A DNA stretch of 64,000 bases from Tigriopus japonicus. Taxonomy: Eukaryota; Arthropoda; Copepoda; Harpacticoida; Harpacticidae. The notes beneath the pieces are model-generated. The model ran no database searches. It was given only the letters and a program-made list of their open reading frames with translations, and was not told the origin of the DNA. Every line of letters starts with the position of its first letter. The stretch's first letter is position 1. The translations under genes and the position numbers were made by a program. Shown here one piece after another: positions 34,213 through 45,869 of this stretch. The stretch lies in the NCBI GenBank assembly GCA_010645155.1, contig CM021321.1, positions 4,080,390-4,144,389 of the forward strand. The letters run 5' to 3'.

Positions 34213-37200
34213 TTATGCTAAGGTTGGATCCCGTCTCAGAGGGCTCCAATCCTTGTGTTGGAACACGCCTTGATGTAATCGTTCTCTTTCGATTTCACGT
34301 CTTCTCCATTCAGGCAAGTGAAAATCGATTGGATGCACATTCGGATACTTCCAACGTTTGTCCAAATCCCCTTTAAAAGGATGGAAAGATCGAATTTTGT
34401 TCCGCACAACCTCTTCCTCGATTTCTTTGGGATCGCGATATTTGTCCAAAAACAGATTGAAACCTTCCCTAAAATTGAAACACAATTAAAATTTGACTCC
34501 TTACAAAACGATAAAAATACGAGTGGTATCCACAGTAAAAATAAACTTAGTGTATTTTAAATCAATGCACACAAAATCAAATGATAATTCATCCCCTGTA
34601 TCGAAATAGAACTTTTAAATCTTGCTTTATTCAGCTTGGTAAAAGCTCTTTTGGAATATGGGAAGGCGTGTCTGGTAACTGTGACACAGATTACAAATGA
34701 GCAGTCAGGACAAACAACAGCAAAAGGTATTATTTTGTTCAAGAAGGGAGGTGTCCAAGCACTCAAAATATCCCTTAGCAATCATATCCCAACAGAAGCT
34801 CAAAATAAAATGGGATTAGCGTGTGAATGCAAAAATCTAAACAACGTGTAATTTAGCTAGTTACAAGCCAGTCTACTTTTATTTTGTATACCTTTTGTAA
34901 ATTTGAAAAACCATCGTAAACTTTGAGTTGCATTAATAAGTTGGCCTTTTTTCATAATAAATGAGGTTTTATGACTATAAATTATTATCTACGCTCATTC
35001 CTGAAAGCTTGCATTTCAGAAATGAAGAAAAAAAAATCTTTTTTTTTTTTTGTTGAACTTACTTGTGTTTTCTCATACTAGACCAAGGTCTAATGTAAGT
35101 CTGGACAAAGTGATACTCATATCGGGGTTCTTTCATGTTCAACGTGTTGTGAAAGAAGCTCGTCAGACTTGTGTCGTAATCCGATTGGAAGAACGCCAAA
35201 CCCGCGGGGGTGATTTGATCCTCGAACTTGGCAAAGAACTCTCGATTCTGAAAGGTCCGCTCTTTCAAAATGATTTGATCTTCAGTTGCAGGCTTGTATT
35301 CAGAGAGGTCCAATTGACCATTCTGAAAAAAATAGTCAGACATAAATATAGGTGTAGATATCCTAAAGATATCATTCTTATGCAAGCCACATACCTGTTT
35401 GTACAAGACGAAGATAAACCGTTGGTATCCAATGCCAAATGGAGGGAATGGTTGGAGATAATCACAAATGGTTTGTCCCGATCGCAAATCTCCTCCTTTG
35501 ATGTTAGACACCATCCAATGGAGATATTCAGAGTTCTCATCGGTAAAATGTCCATCCGGATTGGTTAAGACCAAAGTCCACAAGGATTCCGGATCCGACT
35601 CAAAACTCACCTGAGGAGCTTTCTCCGCTTCTCGAGGTTTGACAATGTTGCCTGTAAGATAAAGTGGGTCGAGAGTTTTGAGCCAGTTTTTTCTTTAAAG
35701 CAAGAAAAATGATGTTCAAGGACTATCGAGTAAGGGAGCAGATTACTAACGAATATAGTTTTTCACTTAGATGCTTTTAAATAAATCGAAGTCGTTTTTT
35801 TTTCTAACATTGCAGAGAAAAGAAGGTGGTGGTAATATGGATTATTAACTGTAACATGTATGAAATATATGGTCAGCAAAAAAATAAATTTTCATTTACT
35901 ATTTTTTTAACCATGATTTCAACAAATTCTTGTGATGTTTTCGCTTGGCACACATAATTTTAAGCCGAAAAAAATATGAAACAAATGTTACTAAAAAATT
36001 GAAATACAGATAGTCAAAAAGGCCAAACATATTTACCCCTTTTAAAGCTTAAGGCATTTTTCGAGTTCCATTAGTATTTTCGGTTTAACTTAACGTTAAT
36101 TTGCCATTTCAGTCGCTTTTTAGACATTTTTGTTGAAAAGAGTTTGTATATTTAATAGAGAACTACAATATTTTGTACATATGTATTGTTTTGGTCTTCA
36201 AATTCAAAAAAGGGATATCAAATTCAAAACGTCGCCGGATGGATCAAATTAATTAACAATGGTTTACAAGCCTAACTTATGACCTTTTTTTCACAAATTC
36301 TGTTGTTACCGTAGATTACCTTGATAAACGGGAGTCACGAGATTCTCGTCGTAATCAAACTTCACATTCAGAAACAAGCTGGGCGTGAAAACAGCACTGT
36401 GGAAGATATCGTCGAATATCCCGTAATATTCGGCAGCTTCGAAAGTGGCATCAAAAATGGATCCAGTGAGGATGGCTTCTCGTTTCACGGCCTCAAGATC
36501 CACTTTGAGAGTCCGTTCACGAGCAGCCTTTTCCATGGCCTTGTCCGCTCGAAGTTTCTTCACATACTCCAGCATTTGAGATCGATTGTTTAAAGGGGTC
36601 TCTACATTGAAGAAAATGAATAGACATGTGGTTAAGAGAATGACAAATTAAAAGCTACTCTTGATGAGGGGAGATTGCGAAATTAGCGTAAAATAACAAC
36701 GAGAAAATCATACTTATAATCATTTAACAATTAATATTTATATGATATTTGGTCTACCAACAGTAACTATTCGCAAATCTGTACAACCTGTAAATGCCCA
36801 TCGTTCTTGAACATTGTTTCAGTGATTGTTTTAATTAGCAAGTCATGAAGCTCAACCTCGTTTCGGATTCTAATTATCTTGCGAGCTCTTTGTTGCGTTC
36901 TATGAAATCGTCAGTTCATTTCGCTATCGCGAACCGATTGCATTGGTATGTTTCTCATTGTCTTATGTTCTTTTATATCAATAGAAACCGTGATCAATGA
37001 CCATCTTCACTACACGCTTCTGAAAACGATCGGAGGCTTTTACACAGCCTTTTTAACAACGGGTTGATCACGAATAGTATTTAAAAATTTGTCCAATCCT
37101 GCCTTAAATGCCGTTAGAGGATCAGCTCCTACATATTCCCGACGAAGACTAATGGGTAACAAATTGAACAATGAAGGAGCCCGATAAAGAAGAGAGGAGC

Positions 37201-38391
37201 ACTTCATTGTTCGACATTGTTGAAAAAGTCATGGAAAAATCAGCCTCATCACGGTGTTCCGAATGGCTTTTTAGGTTTGAATCAAAATAGCCAAAGACAT
37301 CATGGCACGTTTTGGACCCCACAATTCAACGGGAAACAACTTTACTTTTATTGTAATATATAAGATTAGGTCCAGGGAAAAAGTTATATAACTAAAAACC
37401 TTTTTTTCTTTTTTGAGCTATTTTGACACAAGTTCCAAAACTCGAAAAATTTCATTTATTTTTGCGATATTGAAAAGCTTTGTGAAATCTTTGGGAATTT
37501 GTTTTTTACATATAACTAGCGTTTTTCGGCTTTTGAGGTCAAAAATGGACCATTCAAAGTCAAATAACTCAGCCGTTGCTGAATGAATTTCTATTCAATT
37601 TGAATTCATAAGGTAACTAAATGGTCTCTAAATATGGGTTAAATAAATTAATTAAAAATGTTATTATTAATAGGTTTTTAGGTATATAACTTTTTTCCTG
37701 GACCTAAACTTACATAATACAATAAAAGTAAAGTTGTTTTCCATTGAATGGTGGGTCCAAAAAGTGCAAAGATGTCTTTGGGTATTTTGATTCAAATCTA
37801 AAAAGCCATTCGGAACACCGTGTCACGTTAGATGCTCCTAATTTGCTCTAATGAATGTGAAAGAGATCAAATTTTACTCAAGAGCAGCCAAATATTGAAT
37901 CCATTTATTAACTAAAGCCAATATTAAGCGTCATTTCCATTTGATTTCAGAGCTATATGGACATTAGGGAAGCCGTTCAAACGGTGGCTCATATTGTGGA
38001 CAGATCGGGAGACGTTCAGGGATCATACTTCACTCCACCAAAGTCAATGAAATACCTGGCAATACATATGACCAGATTTTCTACCTTTTCTCTGTCGGGG
38101 AAATCCGATATCCCGTCGTTGTTGGCGTTGGTGTTTCTCTTCGGCGTACATCTCATCCAAACGCTCTTGAAGGTTCAAGTCCAATCCGGCTTGTCGAAGG
38201 GGCGTGGTTCGCGGATATCCGGGTCTGCCCGGCCCTTTAGACCCCCACCAACCCAAACAGTGACTGCGAGGTGCCAACTCGTCGCTCTCATTGGGACCCC
38301 CACGGGCCAAACGTTTGGCCCCTCGAGTAATCAAGGCCTGAGAACCCGGATGAAGGGTCCAACGAAAATGAGATCCACGAGCTAACATCAT
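34213..38391 (-). CDS. MRPL38: Mitochondrial ribosomal protein mL38 (MRPL38)
   Basis: Five exons, 38391-38085, 36601-36320, 35651-35395, 35322-35063 and 34468-34213, close in phase for 453 residues. The protein is a component of the large mitoribosomal subunit and contains a PEBP-like fold: SLWTLVLTNPDGHF, EYLHWMVSNI, YLQPFPPFGIGYQRFIFVL (residues about 210-285), then ITPAGLAFFQSDYD and the MKEPRYEY segment typical of mL38. The N-terminus is basic and hydroxylated, fitting mitochondrial import. It is somewhat longer than the human protein. Intron 3 is only 72 bp, in frame and stop-free. Intron 1 (36602-38084) hosts a 573-bp palindromic element. Confidence 0.95.
37250..37822. mobile_element. 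573-bp palindromic foldback element in mL38 intron 1
   Basis: The two arms of about 150 bp (37250-37400 and 37670-37822) are near-identical inverted copies, starting CACGGTGTTCCGAATGGCTT and including ACAACTTTACTTTTATTGTA. The unpaired centre is about 270 bp. A clear target duplication was not found, so the class is uncertain. Confidence 0.8.
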
Positions 38392-40801
38392 TTTTAGACG
38401 AGATTTAAGGCGATGTTTTGAGAGAAAACGGAGGCATGGTTTCCGAAACTTTGAGTCGGGACAGCGTTGCCATTTGGTAAAAAAAAAGGAGTCAGTTTAA
38501 CGCTGACAGTGGGGCGAAATGATTGTGATCTGACAAAACCAAGTTAGTGATGAGAGTTATGAGCCGGAAAAAAATGGAAAACGTCTCCCTTGCATATTTT
38601 ACTAATTTTGACAAAAAATGACACGGTTGCGTTCAATTTGCCAAATTGTACGTAAGTTAAGGTTGAAATGCGTTTTCAGTGTGCATTTTTCGTGCTTTTA
38701 ACGTTGTGACCAGGCAGGAATGGACCCGGATGGGCCTTGAGCCGGCTCAGTATTGGATTGGATTGGTTATAGGAGGTCGGCTTATTGTGGATCTGAGCTG
38801 GATGCAAAATGTCAAATTTCAGTCGGGAAACAAACCAATCCAATTTGAAACGTGAAAAGCTACCCAACTGATCCTGACTCAGAACCAAAAAACTTGGCTC
38901 GACCCGTTTGCATGTTGCCCATTTTTTATGAATTTCTCCTTTGTTAGGATATTACTTGGCTTTTTTATTTTTTCTTCGATTTTGTGGTAGTTGGCATATT
39001 GCATTTTACATTTTCGCTGCCTTCCCCTCCCAGTTTGTAAATGGTCACGTGGAACCGAGTAAATTATTACGATATTAATGGGTCTCGGAATGTATGACAT
39101 GACCGTTTAATGGCAGTTTTATACAAGAATAGGCTACATTAATAGCCATTTTCACATCCAATATATGAATTTGGCGTCCATACGACAAAAATTTAAGATT
39201 ACAAAATATCTCCCTTTTGCATTTCTGTTTGGCCAAAGGTTAAGATTTTTTGCGGCACTGGGAAAATGTCAACAAAAAGCTGATTCTGGCTTTTAAGTCA
39301 AATCAGATTTTAGCGTTCAGGGTTACTTCAAAATTTCCAAAATGTCAAATACTTTATTTTTATATACTCTAGGGGAAGTATTATCAATGTTGTATCATTG
39401 TTTTTAAATTTACTATAATTCAATTCAGCTTTCATGTGTAAAAGTGCATTTTTACATACTTGCAGATTTTTCTAAGAAGTCAATCACAAAAGAAAACTAA
39501 TCTTTAAAAGAAATGTTTAGGTAGAGTGACCACTACAATAACACCATTGTCCAGTGTTTTATTTCAGAAGAAAACAATTGGTTAAGGGGAAAAACTACGT
39601 TTCAAAGATTTTAATGGTAAATTCACGCTATAAAAAACCAACATTTGACATTGATCTCATGAATATAGTTTAAAAAAACAATTTGCACTTTTTCTAATTT
39701 AGTACTTAGTCTCGCTGACTGGGCGATCTGCCAAAGCAATTTATTGATCGTTCACCGAATGCACTCTCTCTCCTTTTTGGGCGACGACCACCAAGGGTGA
39801 AAAAAGAATTATGCCAGAGAAGGACTGCTAAAATGTGTTTGACAAACCATTATGTTTAGAATTTGACCAAAAATTGAAATTCGTAACCATAGCATTAAAT
39901 GTGATTTGTTAAAAAAGGTGTTAGGTATTTGTAGTGATGTCTTAAAAAATATTTATCGTTTCAAATGTGACGTATGTTGATACAGGATTTTGGAGATAAT
40001 AAGTTCTCAAAACAATGAAAACTATAGCTTGATTCATTCTAATTTGAAAAAAATGTATGATGAAAAAAAATGAAGTATGGCAAATTATAAGGTAAAGAAA
40101 AATTAGCACTTTCAAAGCAAATGACTCCCCATTTAAAGAAGTTACTTATGACTGGAATACTCAACAAATCCCATGATTATATCACAGGGCATATACTTTT
40201 ATAGAAGGACTTTCCATTTAGTTGTAAAAAAATCAAATCCCAAGGAGCCTAAATGTTGTGGATCTAATGTGATGCGGGTTTAAACTGACCCAAATCTGAT
40301 CTGGATCCAAAATATTTTGGTTTGAAACTGAGCTGCTTTGATCTAAAAAGTTGCCAAACTCGTTCAACCTTGCTAACCCTCTCCTTCCAACACAAAGTTT
40401 CCATCACATTCCTCTACCAAATCGCATTTGTACTGTCAGTCAAACACCTCTTCATGTCTTTCATGTTAATTGAGTGATTCTAGTCGTGACCCAATTATGA
40501 TATCATTCTTTGTCAAACATTCAAAACTTGTCGTTTTTGTTTTTTCCTGTTTGGAAGGTCATAAACATAATTTCATCCAAAATTTTCACCATTGACATGA
40601 CTTATGTTGCAATCCACATTATTATTAAACTGACTCTGACCCAGGGCTGAAAAATCTTGGCTCATCCTAGCCCTGATTATAAACCGTTTTAAACTCATTT
40701 AGAGTGAGAGGCAAAATATTTCTTATCTGTGGAGCAGATATACCAGATGTTTCACAACGATAGTTGATGCTCGTGATTGTCCAAAGACTACTCCTCAAAA
40801 C
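38392..40801. other. Intergenic stretch between divergent mL38 and ZC4H2
   Basis: No exon is supported. It contains the mL38 promoter side and AT-rich DNA without a recognised element. Confidence 0.4.
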
Positions 40802-40809
40802 ATCTAGAG

Positions 40810-41046
40810 CAGGGGTTGGCAACCACTTTTGGGTCAAGGCCCACAAGTTTGTATACATGATGTCAGGAGCCCACCAAACAGACGTTGGTAGGTTCAGGGG
40901 CCCACAAATTAATGATCAAAGAGCTTTGGGCTCACGAGTACACTACTATGGATGTCTCGCGGGCCCACTATTTTGGACTTTCCCCATAGCTCCTAGGCCA
41001 CCCTTGGGCCCAATGTGGACTGCGGCCCACAGGTTGCCTATCCCTG
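40810..41046 (-). mobile_element. 237-bp hAT-like MITE, family H1 copy 1
   Basis: The ends are CAGGGGTTGGCAACC and, inward from the right, CAGGGATAGGCAACC. Flanks ATCTAGAG and GTCTAGAA share the core TCTAGA, the favoured hAT target. The interior repeats GGCCCAC. The complementary strand aligns with the element at 50993-51208. Confidence 0.85.
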
Positions 41047-41431
41047 GTCTAGAATTTTTGCCCAACAGAAAACATATTGCCCTTCATTCTACATCATGTA
41101 CTTTACTCATATGTAATTGACCTCAAGTACATTTGTTGGTGATTTGATTCATTCCAGTTCAATTCAGTTTTAGAAAAATTCAAATTTTCAAGTCATGGAC
41201 CCATTTCTGCCCAAAACCATTCCAGTTTCAACCACATTTTCTGGCCCATGCCCAGTCTTTTTCCTGACCTTTTCTCTCGCGAGCTTTCTAGCAACCCTGT
41301 TCAAGATAGTTCATTGGCCTACCTCTGTTTCTTTGAGTCTCTCCAGTGTGTTTAGACATCCATCCAACAGACTATTGAACACCTAAACTGCTTTAGGAAC
41401 TTTTAATCCCTGCATCCGTGTGTTTGTAAGA

Positions 41432-44400
41432 ATGAGTTCTTCTCCTGGTCCTGGAGGTCCTGGACTTGGTGCCACTTCGTCGGTGTCGGCCTCAACCTCG
41501 GGCTCGTCCAACGATGTGGCCCATCGGACCCAACATGAGAGACATACCTATGCCAAATTGGAAGCCTTGAAAGAGATCAGGTAAATAATCGAAGTCCTAC
41601 TGGATTTCAGCATTTCCAATTCGAAAATCGTGAAACCTAAGATTTGAGATCTAATTTAAGAGAGTTGGTAAAGATTTATTATGAGGAAGGGACTTGGAAG
41701 TAAAAATGGACGGAATATTTTTTGGCTTTAAACCCAACCTACCCTAACCAACTTAACCTAACTGTCACAATTTGTCCTAGCATCCTTCATTATTGTAAGA
41801 TGGCCAGAAGATTTACTCATTCATTGGCTCTGTCTTAATCCCCAAGTGAGGGGTAGGTGATGTCAAGGATCTCTGAGAAAGTGCCAAGGGTTATGGTAAA
41901 CTTGCGTTCTGAGAGCACCTCCAAATCCCAAGGAATCGAGGTTTATTTATTTTTGTTTTGTTTATTCCGAAGTCAGAACGAACGCCGCTTCGTTGCTGCG
42001 ATGTGATGAAGGCTGTCCGCTCCGCCGTTCCAACAGCAAACATGAATTACTAACTTACCCTTGGAAATGACCTCGAGTTCGCCCATTTAAGTTGTCAAAG
42101 CCGTGACTACTGCAGATAAATTAAATTAGTATCACAAGCCACTAGGACACGGCAGGCTTTGGATTCGAACTAGCATAACCCGGATAATTGTGCTATGTTC
42201 GATCGCCTGCGGTTACGACTGCGTGTCTAAGGAATCGAGGCTGTAGCTTTTTTAATAATTCCTCGGTATTGGGCTCCCGTTTTTTGTAACAATACCTCCC
42301 ACTGTTTGTTTGTTATAAGCGTCGAAAGCGAGTTAGACAAGTTGATAGATATAACCGGATTTTGGTCCAGATCGGCCAAGTTTTCCTTGGTCGACTGAGA
42401 ATCGCCCACTTCAATTTTGAAAAAAAAAAAAACCCGCTGATGGTTGATTGAACTGTTCCGTGGCGGTATTTGAAGATCTTCAAATGATCTTTTTCCAAAG
42501 AGTAATTAGAGCAATAGGTTTGGGTCAGAAAATGAAGAAATATCAAAGATAATTTCCAATTTTACAAGCAACTTTGAAATTGTTTAATAGATCGGGGCAA
42601 ATGGAAGTACAAAATTGATTGAACACAATCGCTTCACATTTGGACTCTTAGATGTAAACTTGATATGTAAAAAATGGCTTGTTGATACACTCATAAAGTC
42701 GTTCAAGTTAAAAACATCATTAATTTGGGGGAAACGCTCCGAGGCACATATTCCTCGTTTCGAAATAACTTAAAGAATAGAACTGGAAACTAAGTTGACG
42801 CATGACAAACGATTAATTTTACACTAGGTCCCAACTTTATGGGATATTGATTACTATTTTTCTTCTTTTTCTAAAAGGTCTAAAACAATCGGTTTGGAGC
42901 GTTTAAGACTCCGATTGTTGCATGAATTGGAATCTCTCGAGTCCGAGGACAAATGTTTGTCCGAATACCGTCGAGAAATGGAACTTCTCCAACAAGAAAA
43001 AATGGCTCACGTCGAGGAATTGAGACAGATCCACGCGGACATCAATGCAGTACGTAAACATTTTACCTCTTGACCAAAGCCAAAATCAAATAAGTTTGTT
43101 CCTCTTTGCAGATGGAAACGGTCATCAAGCAGGCCGAAGAATCTCGCCGACAATCGCATGACACATCACGTCGAATTCTTGAGGATTATGCTCCGCTCAA
43201 GCATGATGTCGATCTGATGAGAACGGAGCTCTTGGGATTGGAAAAATTACCTGAAATCTCACCTGAGGAGAAGAATCGTCTCAACTCGGCCGGGTAAGGA
43301 TATATTGAAAACCATTTAATTACGACAAAAAGAAGGGATCATTCCGTTATGTTTTATTTACGTTCCATAGAATGTTTGCAGTTTTATTTGCATTTATTTT
43401 AAGGGACAATTGAGAGAAAGATTTTTTTCCATTTGAGACATTTGAAATATAAGTAATCCTCTGGGTTTTTTTTTGTTGACTTGGTACATCCCAAGCTAAT
43501 TGGCTTGTGCGTTCTAGTCAAAAATGCTACTGAACTAGTCAAGGGAGTCAAATAAATGGGATGTACCATGACTTGTTTCGTATTTATTCGATTTTGGCTC
43601 TATCTCGTTTGATTGTTTTGCCTTCAAAATTTTTACAGGTCATTTTATATTTACTGATTTATTACTGAATATTGTATTTAAGTACTGAAAATGCACATAG
43701 TGTGGGGCAATTTACAGTAAGTGTGGCTTTGTTGTGTCTTTTCCTGGAGCAAGAGCGTCGACAAGTCTCAAGGTTAGCTCTCACCGTGCATGCACTTGGA
43801 GAAAGACAAAACTCAGGATAACTATAGCAAGTGTGTCAAATTTGTAATTAACGGTCTCATTTGATGGAGCTAAACCATTTTTGCATTGTTAGAACTGGCC
43901 AATTCAATACATTGTGCACAATTTCTTGAATAATGCCAAGTTGTGTCTCTTTGCAAGTGCATGCACGGTGTGAGCTGGTTGTGACGCTTGTCCACGCTCT
44001 CACTCTATGAACAGGCACAACAAAGCCACATTTCAATTGCATGATTGAAGCAAATAAGAGTGGAAAAATTATGTAAACAATTAGAACTACAATATCAAAA
44101 GGTCGTTGGGTGACTTGATGGGATAATAGAACAATTAAAAAAAGAATCACAATTTTAGATTGTTGGACAAACCAAAACCTCATTTGAGTATCACGGACCC
44201 CCGTCATCCCTGGCATCATCCTGGAGCCGTCGATGGCGATGTTAAAGGCTTCTTCGGTCTAGGTCGCCATGGTCCACATCCCCCTAATCCGTTTTTAGCC
44301 GCAGCAGCCGCTCAACATTCGGCCATGGGTCTTGGACCTTTAGGGCCTTTGGGTGCGGCCAAAGCCGAGCAATTGCGGACCTCTTTAAGTGCTCAAGCCC

Positions 44401-44623
44401 CGGGATCAACCCCGGTAGCTCCCTTTAGGTATTAGTTCATGAATGATAGAGTTTTGTAGCGGTGTGTTAGTGTAACAGGAATCTGTCTTACAGGCAACAA
44501 CCTCCGCCAATGAAGAGCTGCCTCTCATGCCATCAACAGATCCATCGAAACGCTCCCATTTGCCCCTTGTGCAAGGCTAAATCACGCTCTCGCAACCCTA
44601 AGAAACCTAAGAAGAAGGATTGA
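41432..44623 (+). CDS. ZC4H2: ZC4H2 zinc-finger protein
   Basis: Five exons, 41432-41580, 42878-43049, 43112-43293, 44159-44428 and 44494-44623, close in phase for 300 residues. The Ser/Gly-rich start is followed by a long coiled coil (about residues 40-170: [44 protein letters not shown]). The C-terminal finger is [19 protein letters not shown] followed by the basic tail [13 protein letters not shown], the family hallmark and probable nuclear localisation signal. ZC4H2 is linked to RNF220-dependent signalling and neuromuscular development. Compared with vertebrates it is longer, because exon 4 encodes a His/Pro/Ala-rich linker. Introns 1 and 3 carry mobile elements. Confidence 0.95.
41942..42228 (-). 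mobile_element. tRNA-derived SINE, copy 1 (287 bp)
   Basis: Flanked by a perfect 12-bp duplication AAGGAATCGAGG (41930-41941 and 42229-42240). On the minus strand it starts with a tRNA-like head that includes the polymerase III B box AGTTCGAATCC (42161-42171), continues with a central domain shared with the copy at 58817 (GCAGTAGTCACGG, GACAACTTAAATGG) and ends in an A/T-rich tail AAATAAATAAA. Length, tail and long duplication fit LINE-driven insertion of a SINE. It lies in intron 1 of ZC4H2, in the opposite orientation. Confidence 0.9.
43482..43568. mobile_element. 87-bp miniature inverted-repeat element
   Basis: TGGTACATCCCA and its exact inverse TGGGATGTACCA bound the element, and TGACT is duplicated on both sides (43477-43481 and 43569-43573). 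It lies in intron 3 of ZC4H2. The superfamily is unknown. Confidence 0.7.
43721..44030. mobile_element. 310-bp foldback element in ZC4H2 intron 3
   Basis: Two arms of about 92 bp are imperfect inverted copies: GTGTGGCTTTGTTGTG at the outside and CACCGTGCATGCACTTG inside. They are separated by about 125 bp. No clear target duplication. Confidence 0.7.
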
Positions 44624-45869
44624 GACAAATTGTCCCACGTGGCTTGGGACGGTAGACGTAAAAAAGGACCTTACACCTAGCTTCATGACCACTTTTGTAC
44701 AAAAAAAACTCTTCCGCCCTTGAGGTTATTATCCACCAAATAGAAAGTGATTGAATGAACCTTGAGAAGAAGTGAGTTAAGTGCATAATTTTCTGAAAAT
44801 GATGGTGAGCGGTACTTCTTGAGAAGGGCTTTTATGGCAACTTTTGAAGCTCCTAATGTTTTAAGTCAAGGAAAAGTTTGTGAGCAGGGATGGTTTGCAT
44901 TTTTTCTCACATGATCTGAGCTGATGACTTGCTAAGCATAAGCTCTGAGTGCCATTTATCTCTCATCATTTTAGAATCTTTATTTGATCGCTAAATTGCT
45001 TTTCTCTCAAAATTCATTGAACCTTTTGCATTAGGTTTAGTGATTGTTGACGCGCATAGTTTTGAAGTTGAATGCTCAAAACCTCTGACTATTTTGTGTG
45101 TCAAAACTAGTGGGCTCTAAAATTCTAGCCATGTACAAATCTGGAAAGGGTACTTATACCCATGGTGGATATTAATCTTGATGACCTTGAATAGCAATGC
45201 AACCTTGTGCCAAAACGGGTCGATCGAGATCTTCTCGTCGTTGTATGGATCAATTTGTTTAAATAAGAAATGCCAATGTCCCCTCATTAACCTATCACCA
45301 ACCTTTTTCGTTGGTCAGTATTCCAGTTGCCAAAGCCGTTGTACAGTGAGGACAATGTCAGCCCATTTTTTACTTCATGTTGTACGTAGAAAATCACAAT
45401 CAGTATTATGACCACCCCGATTAATTTGGAATCCCTTTGCCCAAACATCCAATTATTCAGTACTAATAGTTCAAAATTGCGAATACAATCCCGATTGTGT
45501 TTCAACAGTGTATTTTTTTTTTATTTAATTGTATTTCATCAATCATGATCACGCAGGGCATGATGCAGAAAACCCGATACAGTGTAAGGAAACATTGATT
45601 AGATTTAAAAATCATACCATAGAGAATGACTCATAGTTATGACACATTCAGTTTCATTATGCTAACAGAGAGGGTACGGAAAGATCGTCAGTATCAAAAA
45701 ATTGGCTAAACTTCCAAGTAACTTTCTACTTGGCTTCTTCTTCAGTGTCATCGTTGTCCTCCAAAGGATCATTTGAAATTCCTCGACTAGATAGAGCATG
45801 TGCTGAATTGCTGACAGCTCCTCCTGAACGATTATCCCATTCTGAAACCAAGTCAGAAGAAAGCCCTGG
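44624..45869. other. Convergent 3' region between ZC4H2 and RCHY1
   Basis: The 3' ends of both genes face each other across 1246 bp. I see no further exon, and no element ends. Confidence 0.45.

Noticed and set aside
40667..41386. Small frames upstream of ZC4H2
   Set aside because: They overlap the H1 MITE or lack splice sites and protein-like composition.
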